Origin: a virus
Reading direction: 5' to 3' (one strand)
Virus record (IMG/VR): IMGVR_UViG_3300033182_000980
Coordinates: 310,001 to 374,000 of that record
DNA: 64,000 nt
Part shown: positions 33,804 through 40,451 of the stretch, piece by piece
Numbering within the stretch: the stretch's first letter is position 1
How the letters are laid out: the number at the start of each line of letters is the position of its first letter
Program-made: the position numbers and the translations under genes
The notes under the pieces: model-generated
What the model was told of the DNA's origin: nothing
What the model saw: the letters and a program-made list of their open reading frames with translations, nothing else
The model's database searches: none

Positions 33804-34445
33804 TTAGTTGGTGAGGTTAAGTTCGGTTAGGATGTGTGTGGTAGTTTCTCCGTTAAGGCTTTCCCATCGGACTCCCACTTGGTGAAAGCCATGACCCTCT
33901 AGGTTTGGGTTCTTTTGAGCTCCAGAGATAAGGAAGCCTTTCATGCTTGGGTCTGATTTGAGGGACACCTCTTTGCCTGTCGTAAAGTGAGGTGCAAGAG
34001 CTTCACAGACTCGATAAGTCTCATTTAAGATGTCTCTCTCTCCTGGCTTCGGCAACCGAACCTTAGTTGCAGAGTCTCGAACCATACAGGACTTGTGGGT
34101 CAAGACATCATAGACGAAGAGTGCTTTACCCGACCCTTGCATTGGCTCTTTGGCGTGAAGGATAAACCCTTCGATACCTCGCTTGTCTTTGCTTCCCTTA
34201 GTGACCTTTACAGGAGTGTTGATAGCGAGACAGTCATACATCATATCCATCTCGGACTTGAGAGCCTTCTCAAAAGCTCTGACTTGAGACTTAACCAAGT
34301 CGCCATTAACTAGCTCTTGGATAAGGTCGGAGTCATGCCCCTCATAAGGATGGTCTGACTTGTACACCCCTTGAGGTAGAGGTTGACCTTTTAGTGCGAG
34401 GTGTACGCTCTTAGCGTACTCTAAGACTTGTTCTGTTGTGTTCAT
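33804..34445 (-). CDS. Hypothetical protein, 213 aa
   Basis: MNTTEQVLEYAKSVHLALKG begins a helical N-terminal region. The middle holds strands (TPVKVTKGSKDKRGIEGFIL, ALFVYDVLTHKSCMV) that look like an SH3/KOW-type barrel, with a second similar stretch near the end (FHQVGVRWESLNGETTTHI). RBS AAAGGAGAAC. No recognised family. Confidence 0.55.
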   Translation of the reverse strand: MNTTEQVLEYAKSVHLALKGQPLPQGVYKSDHPYEGHDSDLIQELVNGDLVKSQVRAFEKALKSEMDMMYDCLAINTPVKVTKGSKDKRGIEGFILHAKEPMQGSGKALFVYDVLTHKSCMVRDSATKVRLPKPGERDILNETYRVCEALAPHFTTGKEVSLKSDPSMKGFLISGAQKNPNLEGHGFHQVGVRWESLNGETTTHILTELNLTN

Positions 34446-34470
34446 GTTTGTTCTCCTTTACGAGAGTAAG

Positions 34471-35241
34471 TTAGATATTGTTCATTGCTTTGTAGGCATC
34501 ACCGATAACCTTTTTCACCATGCCCCATGAGGGGATATGATAGGCTACCTCACCTTTAAGGATCGGCTCACCCGATACGACACAAGAGGTGTCAGCTAGA
34601 GCCTCTATTTCGGTTGTGTCATGGAGTTTGGCTGACTTGGGTACTTTGACCTTACTTAAGTTGTATCCAGCTTTAGAGGCGATCTCTAGGGCTTCATTCC
34701 TTGCCTCTCTTGCTTCCCTTTTGGCTTGTTGGGCTTCACCCTTAGTCTCACAGCATTGAGCTAAGAGAGGACAGCCTTGACATACAGGGTCAGATTGAAC
34801 CACCTTGCCGAAGCATGGAGTGGTAGCGACAAGTCGGATGAGAGTCTCCTCACAGGTGAGGTCATACAGACTTGGTGCGTTTGTGTTTACCTCGATCTCA
34901 CCGAACAGATCATCTTCGAGCATCATCATCTCCATTGTGGTTTGTGTAGGTTGAGAAGCAACAGGTGCTTCTGCTTCTGCTTCGCAAACCACAGTACCAT
35001 TCCATCTCCACTCCCAACCTTGGGTGGTCATCTCCCCTGTAGCCTTGAGCGTCTTGACTGCTTGGCTACAGAGGTTATCGAACTTGGGCTGGCCCGATGG
35101 GTAGTAGCCAAAGTCAGCGTGGGTCATACCCATGTGAGTGAGGATTGCTTGTCGAGCTTCTTGGAGTCGGCTCGGCAAGATGCTAGGGAAGATCTCCCTC
35201 ATAGAGTTGAGGATCAGAGTTTTTTGTTCTTGGGTTGTCAT
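34471..35241 (-). CDS. Winged-helix (Mrr_N-like) protein with Cys cluster and DLFGE motif
   Basis: ATG 35241 (MTTQEQKTLILNSMREIFPS) after AAAGGAGAC. Residues ~1-75 resemble the Mrr_N winged helix (YYPSGQPKFDNLCSQAVKTL then KATGEM). Near residue 115, MLEDDLFGEIEV is a shorter form of the acidic LxLF-type peptide in the 27364 and 49225 proteins. Next CFGKVVQSDPVCQGCPLLAQCC gives a four- or five-Cys cluster that may hold zinc or Fe-S, then a basic helix (AQQAKREAREARNEALEI). DNA binding is inferred. Confidence 0.55.
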   Translation of the reverse strand: MTTQEQKTLILNSMREIFPSILPSRLQEARQAILTHMGMTHADFGYYPSGQPKFDNLCSQAVKTLKATGEMTTQGWEWRWNGTVVCEAEAEAPVASQPTQTTMEMMMLEDDLFGEIEVNTNAPSLYDLTCEETLIRLVATTPCFGKVVQSDPVCQGCPLLAQCCETKGEAQQAKREAREARNEALEIASKAGYNLSKVKVPKSAKLHDTTEIEALADTSCVVSGEPILKGEVAYHIPSWGMVKKVIGDAYKAMNNI

Positions 35242-35268
35242 AGATTTGTCTCCTTTAGGAGTGAGTAA

Positions 35269-35312
35269 GTGAGCGATCTCACCTTTCAAGAGTTAATAGA
35301 TAAGGGGTTACA
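35269..35312 (-). promoter_or_regulatory. Early promoter motif with 5' hairpin
   Basis: Minus-strand TGTAACCCCTTATCTATTAA, followed about 10 nt on by GTGAG-atcg-CTCAC (35269-35282), then the RBS for 35241. Confidence 0.6.
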
Positions 35313-35335
35313 GAGTGGTTGTCCACCTACCGACC

Positions 35336-36496
35336 TTAGAGGTCGATAGGGCAAACATCAGAGCTGGCTTGGCTTTGAGCGTCTACCACATCGGAGCGTA
35401 GGTAGGGGTCGATAGCACCCTCAAGAGCGTCTTGATTGTGCTTCTCGTTGAGATGCCCCTTGATGATCGCAAAGGATCGCTTGAGAGCCTTCTTAAAGTC
35501 GGTGATGCCTAAGTCCTCCATGACTGTAAGGCAAGCATGACCCCATTGCTTTGCTTGGCGTAGAGTGATCTCCATACCCATCGCTTGCTCCTCTGCTACC
35601 TTACGGATAGCTCGGTTGCAGTCCACCAAGAGCTTCACTTGGTCTTGATCAAACTGAGGAAACTCAGCCTGTACGACCATACGCTCAAACTTAGGTGTAG
35701 GAGGTGGAGCGTAGATACCGACACAGCGAGACAGGAGGCTTGAGTCTTTCATTTGGGTGATGTTCCCTCGACCACCATCCCCATCTGCACCACTATTGCT
35801 CGTAAAGTAGAAGCGAGTGTTAGGCAAGATCTCAAACATCTCACCTGTGATTGGGTTGGTCAGCTTCTCTTTGCCTAGCTCAAGAGCTTGGCGGAGGATC
35901 TCAAGCTGGTCGGGTGTAGCTCTGTCGTAGTCAGAGAAGAGGATGACTGCGGGTACTGTGATTGTAAGCATACCCTTGTCATTGACAACAGTATAGCCGA
36001 CTTTCTCCATGCCCTTGATTGCGTCTTGAAGCTGTTGCTCGGTTGCCCCTGTAAAGTCTCGCTTGCACGACACCCCACGACAAGCCTTGAGCAGATCACC
36101 CTCGACCTCTTTAGTCATTGTGCCACCTTTGCCATCACCTACGAGCGTGGTTCGGTAGATCCAGTCCACAGGATTTGTGCCTTGCTTAAAGGCAAAGCGA
36201 GCGAGAGGCAGATTGAAAGCGTGGCAAAACGCCTCGATTAAGATGTCCTTACCTGTACCAGCAGGCCCCGACACGATGAGGTGGTTGATTTTCAAGAAGA
36301 GAGTGCCATCTTGCATCCACCCCTCGCTCGTGTCCTCGACATAGTTGTCGGGACGCTTTGCAGGGTCGAAGCCAGCGTTGATGATCTCTAACGCTGTGAG
36401 TGGCGACATTGTTCTACGCACACCACAGAAGTAGTTGTAGGCGAGGGTATACAGTTCGGGTCGCTGACGATTTTTTTTCATGTTCATATCGACCAT
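35336..36496 (-). CDS. cobS-like: MoxR/CobS-like AAA+ ATPase, 386 aa
   Basis: Walker A GPAGTGKD at residues 77-84, Walker B VILFSDYD ~184-191, sensor-1 TSNS ~232-235 and an SLLSR arginine-finger region ~253-257. An insertion of ~40 residues lies before Walker B. This is the MoxR/CobS class, whose members work with a VWA-domain partner to remodel or insert metal into target proteins. The partners are probably the divergent genes at 37042 (HEAGH) and 38245 (VWA). In phages cobS-like genes are common, and their real substrate is unknown. Two promoter motifs lie upstream. Confidence 0.8.
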   Translation of the reverse strand: MVDMNMKKNRQRPELYTLAYNYFCGVRRTMSPLTALEIINAGFDPAKRPDNYVEDTSEGWMQDGTLFLKINHLIVSGPAGTGKDILIEAFCHAFNLPLARFAFKQGTNPVDWIYRTTLVGDGKGGTMTKEVEGDLLKACRGVSCKRDFTGATEQQLQDAIKGMEKVGYTVVNDKGMLTITVPAVILFSDYDRATPDQLEILRQALELGKEKLTNPITGEMFEILPNTRFYFTSNSGADGDGGRGNITQMKDSSLLSRCVGIYAPPPTPKFERMVVQAEFPQFDQDQVKLLVDCNRAIRKVAEEQAMGMEITLRQAKQWGHACLTVMEDLGITDFKKALKRSFAIIKGHLNEKHNQDALEGAIDPYLRSDVVDAQSQASSDVCPIDL

Positions 36497-36536
36497 AAGG
36501 GTTCTCCTTGTCGAAGTAGGTTGCGTTGATGTAGTT

Positions 36537-36556
36537 CACATAAATAAGGGGTTACA
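36537..36556 (-). promoter_or_regulatory. Early promoter motif (AAA+ gene, proximal)
   Basis: Minus-strand TGTAACCCCTTATTTATGTG about 40 bp upstream of the 36496 start. No hairpin. Confidence 0.55.
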
Positions 36557-36592
36557 GGTTGGGCGAGTCGCCCGATTAGGTTATACAATCTC

Positions 36593-36637
36593 GTGAGAAA
36601 ATGTTCCCTCACACCATGATATAAATAAGGGGTTACA
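36593..36637 (-). promoter_or_regulatory. Early promoter motif with 5' hairpin (AAA+ gene, distal)
   Basis: Minus-strand TGTAACCCCTTATTTATA, TGGTGT, then GTGAG-ggaacatttt-CTCAC (36593-36612). Confidence 0.6.
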
Positions 36638-36644
36638 GCTCATC

Positions 36645-36697
36645 GAAAAAAGTTTTTTGTCCGATAGTGGTCAGCTCGTCCGTTATATGTGTGAACC
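36645..36697. repeat. 50-bp intergenic element, copy 1
   Basis: GAAAAAAGTTTTTTGTCCGA then TAGTGGTCAG, ending TTATA..GTG..AAC; matched at 41033-41090. It may hold a second promoter type (TTGTCC ... TTATAT). Confidence 0.6.
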
Positions 36698-36701
36698 GAA
36701 T

Positions 36702-36728
36702 TGTAACCCCTTATCTATACCATCACAT
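36702..36728 (+). promoter_or_regulatory. Early promoter motif
   Basis: TGTAACCCCTTATCTATA then CCATCACATC; no hairpin. It lies about 30 bp ahead of the 36758 ORF's RBS. Confidence 0.6.
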
Positions 36729-36757
36729 CAACCACCCACTCCAACAGGAGAACGCTT

Positions 36758-36952
36758 ATCAAATACCAAGTCATACTGAACAACACCCAAGTCCTCTCAA
36801 CACATAAAAATCGCAAGCTCGCTGAGAATGCACTCAGACGATGGATGAAGAAGCATGATGAGGAGCGTCAAGCCCACAACCGAATGATCAGTTGGGTTGA
36901 CCCAAAGCTCGTTCGCAATGTGAGTGGGGTCTACCACATCCGAGCAGTGTAA
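36758..36952 (+). CDS. 64-aa protein with apparent ATC start codon
   Basis: A perfect leader (promoter, then AGGAGAACGCTT) is followed by ATC where other genes with the same leader (for example 42819) have ATG. The frame from there codes a protein-like sequence (KYQVILNNTQVLSTHKNRKL, AENALRRWMKKHDEERQAHN) and ends in TAA inside the next promoter. No ATG, GTG or TTG occurs in frame before residue ~30. Either AUC initiates, as AUU does for infC, or this copy is defective. Function unknown. Confidence 0.45.
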   Translation: MKYQVILNNTQVLSTHKNRKLAENALRRWMKKHDEERQAHNRMISWVDPKLVRNVSGVYHIRAV

Positions 36953-36992
36953 CCCCTTATCTGTAGACTAGTGTCGAGGGCAACTGTTCCTC
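36948..36992 (+). promoter_or_regulatory. Early promoter motif with weak 5' hairpin
   Basis: TGTAACCCCTTATCTGTA, CTAGTGT, then GAGG-gcaactgtt-CCTC (36976-36992). The TAA is the stop codon of the ORF upstream. CATATAAT follows at 36998-37005. Confidence 0.6.
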
Positions 36993-36997
36993 ACTTT

Positions 36998-37005
36998 CAT
37001 ATAAT
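36998..37005 (+). promoter_or_regulatory. CATATAAT -10-like box
   Basis: CATATAAT about 40 bp before ATG 37042, directly after the hairpin of the upstream motif. Confidence 0.4.
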
Positions 37006-37041
37006 ACACGAACACCCACTCACTCACCAAAGGAGATCCTT

Positions 37042-38187
37042 ATGGTACTACCACCAAACCATGACCCTACACAATACGCAAAGCGTGATCCCTTGAGCTT
37101 CGCTAAGGGTGCGTTTGAAGCGTTGACCTTAATGCTCAAGGACATCAAGGTCGTCCGACAGGGCGGCACTTTTGCAATCGCATCAGCCTTTCCTTGGCTC
37201 GTCTTTGGGCGAGCTATCCAAGACACAAGAGCGTCTGACTACCACTCGAAAAACGAGTGGCTCAAAGCCATCTACAGGGACGCTCAGTACAAGTTTCAGT
37301 CATCACCCGATACTGCTACTCTGTTTCTTCCAGCTCCATCAGCGGCAGGTGTGACGACAATCAACGCTAGTGCTGGTGTTGGTGGAGGTGTGCATGAAGC
37401 AGGTCATGCGATCTGCGACTGTGCGAACGGACGCTTCCCGACTTATGAGCAGTTTCGAGCTAAGGTCGGCCGCCACTTGGATATGACTATCCCCTACCAC
37501 GAGTCAAACTTCCCCAAGTGGGTAAATGTGACTGCTGACATGAGGCTTGAGCCAGGAATGGCTTTGGCTTATCCAGAGGTCGAGCATCGCTTCCATGCAA
37601 TCCAAACTTGGTGTCATGGTCTTGAGGCAGAGGGTCGAGGTCAGGAAGTACCTAGCGACTTTCTCATGGCTCTTAGAGATGCTGGTAAGGGTTGGGTGTC
37701 TGACGAGTCAAAGGCTGTCTATGCAGAGTATCAGCAAGACGCTAGAGACTTGGTTGACTACCTCCGACCAATCTGGTCAGAGCTAAAGCCTCGCAATACA
37801 GATTGGGCTGACTCGGCTCACCTCCCTGTCTATGTCGCTGTGGAGATCATCAACGCCTTACATAAGATCTTAAAAGAGCCTCCCCCTCCCCCTAAGCCAA
37901 GGGGGGGCAAGGGCAAGGGCAAGGGTGATCCTCAAGATAAAGGTAAGGGAGATGGGAAAGGTGATCCTCAAGATCAGCAAGACCCACAAGATCAACAAGA
38001 CACGCAACAGTCAGCAGGCAAGTCTCCAATGAGCCTTGAGGACATCAAGCGTCTGCTCGATGGGGAGGGTAAAGCACTTGATCCGAACAGTGCGATGAAG
38101 CAAGAGGTCGAAAAGAACAAGAGGTATCTTGACCACGAGCTGTACATCCCTAACGGAGCAAAGCCAATCTATCGGAAGCTCCTCTAA
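37042..38187 (+). CDS. CobT-like N-terminal/metallopeptidase-like protein, HEAGH
   Basis: 381 residues. HEAGH at 118-122 is a zinc-metallopeptidase HExxH motif. NVTADMRLE at 162-170 resembles the downstream N-x-x-x-D-x-R-x-E element of VWA-associated metallopeptidase-like proteins (DUF2201-type) and CobT. A Gly/Lys/Asp/Gln-rich disordered stretch (KGKGKGDPQDKGKGDGKGD, ~290-330) follows, then a short conserved tail. CobT usually carries this region fused to a C-terminal VWA domain; here the VWA domain is the separate next gene. It probably works with the AAA+ ATPase. Protease activity is inferred. Confidence 0.65.
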   Translation: MVLPPNHDPTQYAKRDPLSFAKGAFEALTLMLKDIKVVRQGGTFAIASAFPWLVFGRAIQDTRASDYHSKNEWLKAIYRDAQYKFQSSPDTATLFLPAPSAAGVTTINASAGVGGGVHEAGHAICDCANGRFPTYEQFRAKVGRHLDMTIPYHESNFPKWVNVTADMRLEPGMALAYPEVEHRFHAIQTWCHGLEAEGRGQEVPSDFLMALRDAGKGWVSDESKAVYAEYQQDARDLVDYLRPIWSELKPRNTDWADSAHLPVYVAVEIINALHKILKEPPPPPKPRGGKGKGKGDPQDKGKGDGKGDPQDQQDPQDQQDTQQSAGKSPMSLEDIKRLLDGEGKALDPNSAMKQEVEKNKRYLDHELYIPNGAKPIYRKLL

Positions 38188-38201
38188 CAGATCGGGGCTG
38201 T

Positions 38202-38222
38202 TGTAACCCCTTACTTATCCTA
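38202..38222 (+). promoter_or_regulatory. Early promoter motif, variant
   Basis: TGTAACCCCTTACTTATCCT between the HEAGH and VWA genes, with RBS AAAGGAGAC following. It shows they are two genuine genes and not a frameshifted one. Confidence 0.55.
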
Positions 38223-38244
38223 CTCTTGAAAGGAGACTTATATC

Positions 38245-39057
38245 ATGCCTAATAAGTACGACACACAAGTCTTGTCCTCGATCAATCGGGGAACAAATAA
38301 AGTGAGGCGAGCCTTAGAGGTCGCCAATCAAAAGGTCGGTCAAAACTTTATCGGTGCTCGCTTGAACACTCGAAGCTCGGCTCTCGTGAATACGCTTACT
38401 AGCGTTCGCACTGGTCAGATCAATCGTGATCGCTACCATAAGATGTACCAGAAGCCACAAGTGAGAGCGGCGTTCTCGTTCGCTATAGACGGTAGCGACT
38501 CGATGAACTACAACACAGGGTGTCCGAGTGGCACTTACTGGAAAGAGTGTATCAGTCTCATACATGGGCTTCATACAGCTTGCCAAGGGATCGGGGTTGA
38601 CTCAACCTCTGCGTTGGTCATGTACACCTATGGTGATCGTGATGTGCCTATGGCAAGCTCTAGCTATAAGCCTGTGGCTAACATGATCAAAGGTCTTGGT
38701 GATAAATGGCAACGAGATAATCCCGATAAGCTACGCAAGAAGCGTTGCAATGGAGGAACATCAATCATCTGTTATGCCGAGACCGCACTAGACATGGTAT
38801 CTCAATCTGACGCTACCCATAAGATCGCCTTCTTCCTTACCGATGGTGAGGACTATGAAAAGGCTTACCTAGAGAGCATGAGACAGCAAGCTCAAGCTCA
38901 AGGCATCAAGCTAGTAGGGATCGGGCTAGGTGTGAGTGGTGATCGACTCCCTAATGGCATTAGTGGTGCTAATGCTCTTGAGATCGCACCTCGAATGATG
39001 GATCACCTAGAGAAAATCATCAAGTCCTCAACAGGTGTAGAGGCAAACGACAAATAA
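38245..39057 (+). CDS. cobT-like: VWA-domain protein (CobT C-terminal-like), 270 aa
   Basis: MIDAS residues of a von Willebrand A domain: DGSDS at 82-86 (IDGSDSMNYN), Thr172 in NGGTSI, and Asp200 in FFLTDGEDYEK. A basic N-terminal helix region (NRGTNKVRRALEVANQKVGQ) links to it. VWA proteins bind a metal and partner proteins. With MoxR/CobS ATPases they form chelatase or chaperone complexes. Its own promoter and RBS precede it. The cobalt chelatase role is unlikely in a phage; a virion- or host-protein remodelling role is inferred. Confidence 0.75.
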   Translation: MPNKYDTQVLSSINRGTNKVRRALEVANQKVGQNFIGARLNTRSSALVNTLTSVRTGQINRDRYHKMYQKPQVRAAFSFAIDGSDSMNYNTGCPSGTYWKECISLIHGLHTACQGIGVDSTSALVMYTYGDRDVPMASSSYKPVANMIKGLGDKWQRDNPDKLRKKRCNGGTSIICYAETALDMVSQSDATHKIAFFLTDGEDYEKAYLESMRQQAQAQGIKLVGIGLGVSGDRLPNGISGANALEIAPRMMDHLEKIIKSSTGVEANDK

Positions 39058-39058
39058 T

Positions 39059-39066
39059 CATATAAC
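39059..39066 (+). promoter_or_regulatory. CATATAAC -10-like box
   Basis: ATCATATAAC about 55 bp before ATG 39122, just after the VWA stop codon. Confidence 0.4.
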
Positions 39067-39121
39067 CCAAAGACCAACCAAACCCAGCCCACATGGGCCT
39101 CAACACAGGAGAACAAAGCCA

Positions 39122-39466
39122 ATGGCTAACATCCGAACCCTCATCAAGTCATCCCTCCAATCAGACAGCTCCGGTATGCGTGTTGCTGACATCGCTGACT
39201 CCATCGGGGTGTCCTACTCCTCTACCTATCAGACCATCAAGAACATGGAGTCTGACGGTGAGGTCAATAAGATCGCTCGTGGGGTCTATGCCCTTGCGTA
39301 CATCCCTAACTTCAGCACCGCCGAGTGCATCTCCCTCCTCCAGTCTTTGGAGAGCCAAGAGATCGCTGTTGAGATCGCTCGTGAAGAGCTTGATCGAGCA
39401 GAGGCACAGCTTCAAGCTGTCAAGCGTACCATCAAGTCAACCATGATGTCAGCGTTCGAGGACTAG
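39122..39466 (+). CDS. Winged-helix DNA-binding protein, 114 aa
   Basis: Residues 1-65 form a clear winged helix: MRVADIADSIGVSYSSTYQT, IKNMESDGEVNKIARGVYAL, with the recognition helix at ~30-42 and a wing rich in Gly/Arg. The C-terminal part is a coiled coil (IAVEIAREELDRAEAQLQAV). Such proteins are usually repressors or activators. It lies just upstream of the paired tRNA-like RNAs and may share a transcript with them. Confidence 0.7.
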   Translation: MANIRTLIKSSLQSDSSGMRVADIADSIGVSYSSTYQTIKNMESDGEVNKIARGVYALAYIPNFSTAECISLLQSLESQEIAVEIAREELDRAEAQLQAVKRTIKSTMMSAFED

Positions 39467-39494
39467 CCGACCTCTGCCCTTAGTGGCATTCGAT

Positions 39495-39611
39495 AGACGC
39501 AGACGCTGGTGTCTCACATCTAGGCTTTGTCCATGAGCTGAACGAACAACACTTTTTGAAGGTAGGTGCTGTTCCCGATGTGATGGGAGGTTCGACTCCT
39601 CTATGTGTCTT
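39495..39611 (+). ncRNA. tRNA-like structured RNA A
   Basis: Acceptor-like stem AGACGCA (39495-39501) with TGTGTCT (39604-39610). T-arm GGAGG-TTCGACT-CCTCT at 39586-39602. A long-range helix TCACATC (39514-39520)/GATGTGA (39577-39583) closes the interior. A hairpin GAACA(a)CACTT...AGGTG(c)TGTTC spans 39544-39574. The 5' block GACGCTGGTGTCTCACAT matches RNA B. No proper anticodon arm, tmRNA tag frame or encoded CCA is seen, so it is called tRNA-like, not tRNA. The structure was paired by hand. Confidence 0.5.
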
Positions 39612-39636
39612 TAGGAGATTTAGTCTTGTATCTCCG

Positions 39637-39791
39637 AGCCTTAGACGGTTGGTGTCGCACATACAGGTTTTAGTGTATTGTCCTGTAGCTCTAATCTGAT
39701 CGCTGTGGGTGGCGATCTCACTCGTACTTTTGGGAAGGGGTACAGAGTAAAGATTGAGCAGTGTCGGAGGGTTCGACTCCCTCGTAAGGCT
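39637..39791 (+). ncRNA. tRNA-like structured RNA B
   Basis: Acceptor-like stem AGCCTTA (39637-39643)/TAAGGCT (39785-39791), perfect. T-arm GAGGG-TTCGACT-CCCTC (39767-39783), perfect. Interior hairpin TACAGG/CCTGTA (39662-39687). Long helix GCTC(t)AATCT (39688-39697)/AGATTGAGC (39751-39759) encloses hairpins GATCGC/GCGATC (39698-39717) and CTC-GTACTTT/GGGGTAC-(a)-GAG (39721-39747). The 5' block GACGGTTGGTGTCGCACAT is shared with RNA A. About 155 nt, too long for a normal tRNA. Confidence 0.55.
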
Positions 39792-39830
39792 TTACGATTA
39801 GATTTCTAGCCTGTGGGCGAGGGGCTGATC

Positions 39831-39876
39831 TGTAACCCCTTATTTATAGTCTAGTGTAAGGGTTGATTGACAGCCC
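39831..39876 (+). promoter_or_regulatory. Early promoter motif with 5' hairpin
   Basis: TGTAACCCCTTATTTATA, CTAGTGT, then GGGTTG-attga-CAGCCC (39860-39876; one G-T pair), leading to the 25-residue ORF. Confidence 0.65.
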
Positions 39877-39903
39877 ACTAACCCACTCCCAAAGGAGAAA
39901 CAA

Positions 39904-39981
39904 ATGGTACAGCTCTTTATCTTCCTCCCTGTCCTCTTCCTCGCCTACGCCATGCTCTGTGATTGGGTTGTTGGCGAGTAA
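39904..39981 (+). CDS. Membrane micropeptide, 25 aa
   Basis: ATG 39904 follows AAAGGAGAAACAA and a full promoter/hairpin leader. The product MVQLFIFLPVLFLAYAMLCD, then WVVGE, is one transmembrane helix with an acidic end. Having its own promoter, hairpin and RBS makes it very likely to be expressed. Function unknown. Confidence 0.6.
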   Translation: MVQLFIFLPVLFLAYAMLCDWVVGE

Positions 39982-39997
39982 AGTAAAGTCGGGGTTC

Positions 39998-40038
39998 TGT
40001 AACCCCTTATCTATTACCTAACATGAGGAACGATCCTC
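39998..40038 (+). promoter_or_regulatory. Early promoter motif with 5' hairpin
   Basis: TGTAACCCCTTATCTATT, CTAACAT, then GAGGA-acga-TCCTC (40025-40038). Confidence 0.7.
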
Positions 40039-40069
40039 ACAACCACTCACTCTCATAGGAGAACAAGAC

Positions 40070-40372
40070 ATGATCGACTTAACCAACTACCCAATGCTCA
40101 ACGCTCGTCAGCACACCCCCTTCTTCGCAGACCTCACCTCAGAGGATCGTGTGATGAATGTCAACGGTAGCCCCATGTCTCATGGGGTGTGGAACATGAT
40201 CGTCAGCCACCGAGATCTCAAGCTGTGGTGTCGGCTCGGAATGAAACCCCATCGTGGGTGGAAGGTGAGCCAGGCGAAGGCTTACTTCGGCATCAAGGGC
40301 AACAAGGACAAGCTCTTGAAAGAGTTTGAGGCTCTTAAGGCAGAGGTAGACGAGATCCTTTTAGGGCGATAA
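40070..40372 (+). CDS. Hypothetical protein, 100 aa
   Basis: RBS GGAGAACAAGAC precedes ATG. MIDLTNYPMLNARQHTPFFA begins; the middle has MSHGVWNMIVSHRDLKLWCR and a basic stretch (PHRGWKVSQAKAYFGIKGNK), then a helix. The layout is that of a small DNA-binding protein, without a named motif. Confidence 0.6.
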   Translation: MIDLTNYPMLNARQHTPFFADLTSEDRVMNVNGSPMSHGVWNMIVSHRDLKLWCRLGMKPHRGWKVSQAKAYFGIKGNKDKLLKEFEALKAEVDEILLGR

Positions 40373-40382
40373 TGATCGGGGT

Positions 40383-40423
40383 TGTAACCCCTTATCTATA
40401 ACCTAACATGAGGAACGATCCTC
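40383..40423 (+). promoter_or_regulatory. Early promoter motif with 5' hairpin
   Basis: TGTAACCCCTTATCTATA, CTAACAT, GAGGA-acga-TCCTC (40410-40423): hairpin identical to that at 40025, so this leader is a recent copy. Confidence 0.7.
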
Positions 40424-40451
40424 ACAACCACTCACTCCCAAAGGAGACAAC

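Larger units (their letters stand above)
36497..36757. other. Divergent control region between AAA+ and small ORF
   Basis: About 260 bp with no gene. It holds two leftward early motifs (36537-36556; 36611-36637 with hairpin 36593-36612), a further TATAACC followed by GGGC-gactc-GCCC, a 50-bp element repeated at 41033, and one rightward motif (36702-36728). Confidence 0.6.
39467..39903. other. Gene-free region holding two structured RNAs
   Basis: 437 bp without a credible ORF (the minus-strand frame 39480-39662 has no RBS and lies within the RNA-like repeats). It contains the two tRNA-like RNAs and, at the end, an early promoter/hairpin. Confidence 0.6.

Noticed and set aside
35336-39057. Cobalamin biosynthesis (cobaltochelatase) operon
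   Set aside because: No other cobalamin genes are present; the similarity is to the ATPase/VWA architecture, which has many uses.
39480-39662. Minus-strand ORF of 60 codons
   Set aside because: It runs through the tRNA-like RNAs, has no RBS and gives a low-quality Pro/Ser/Arg sequence.
39467-39903. tmRNA or ordinary tRNA genes
   Set aside because: T-arms and acceptor-like stems are present, but there is no alanine-type tag frame ending in a stop, no GGATTCGACGG-like block, and no 7-nt anticodon loop with U33 in the right place.
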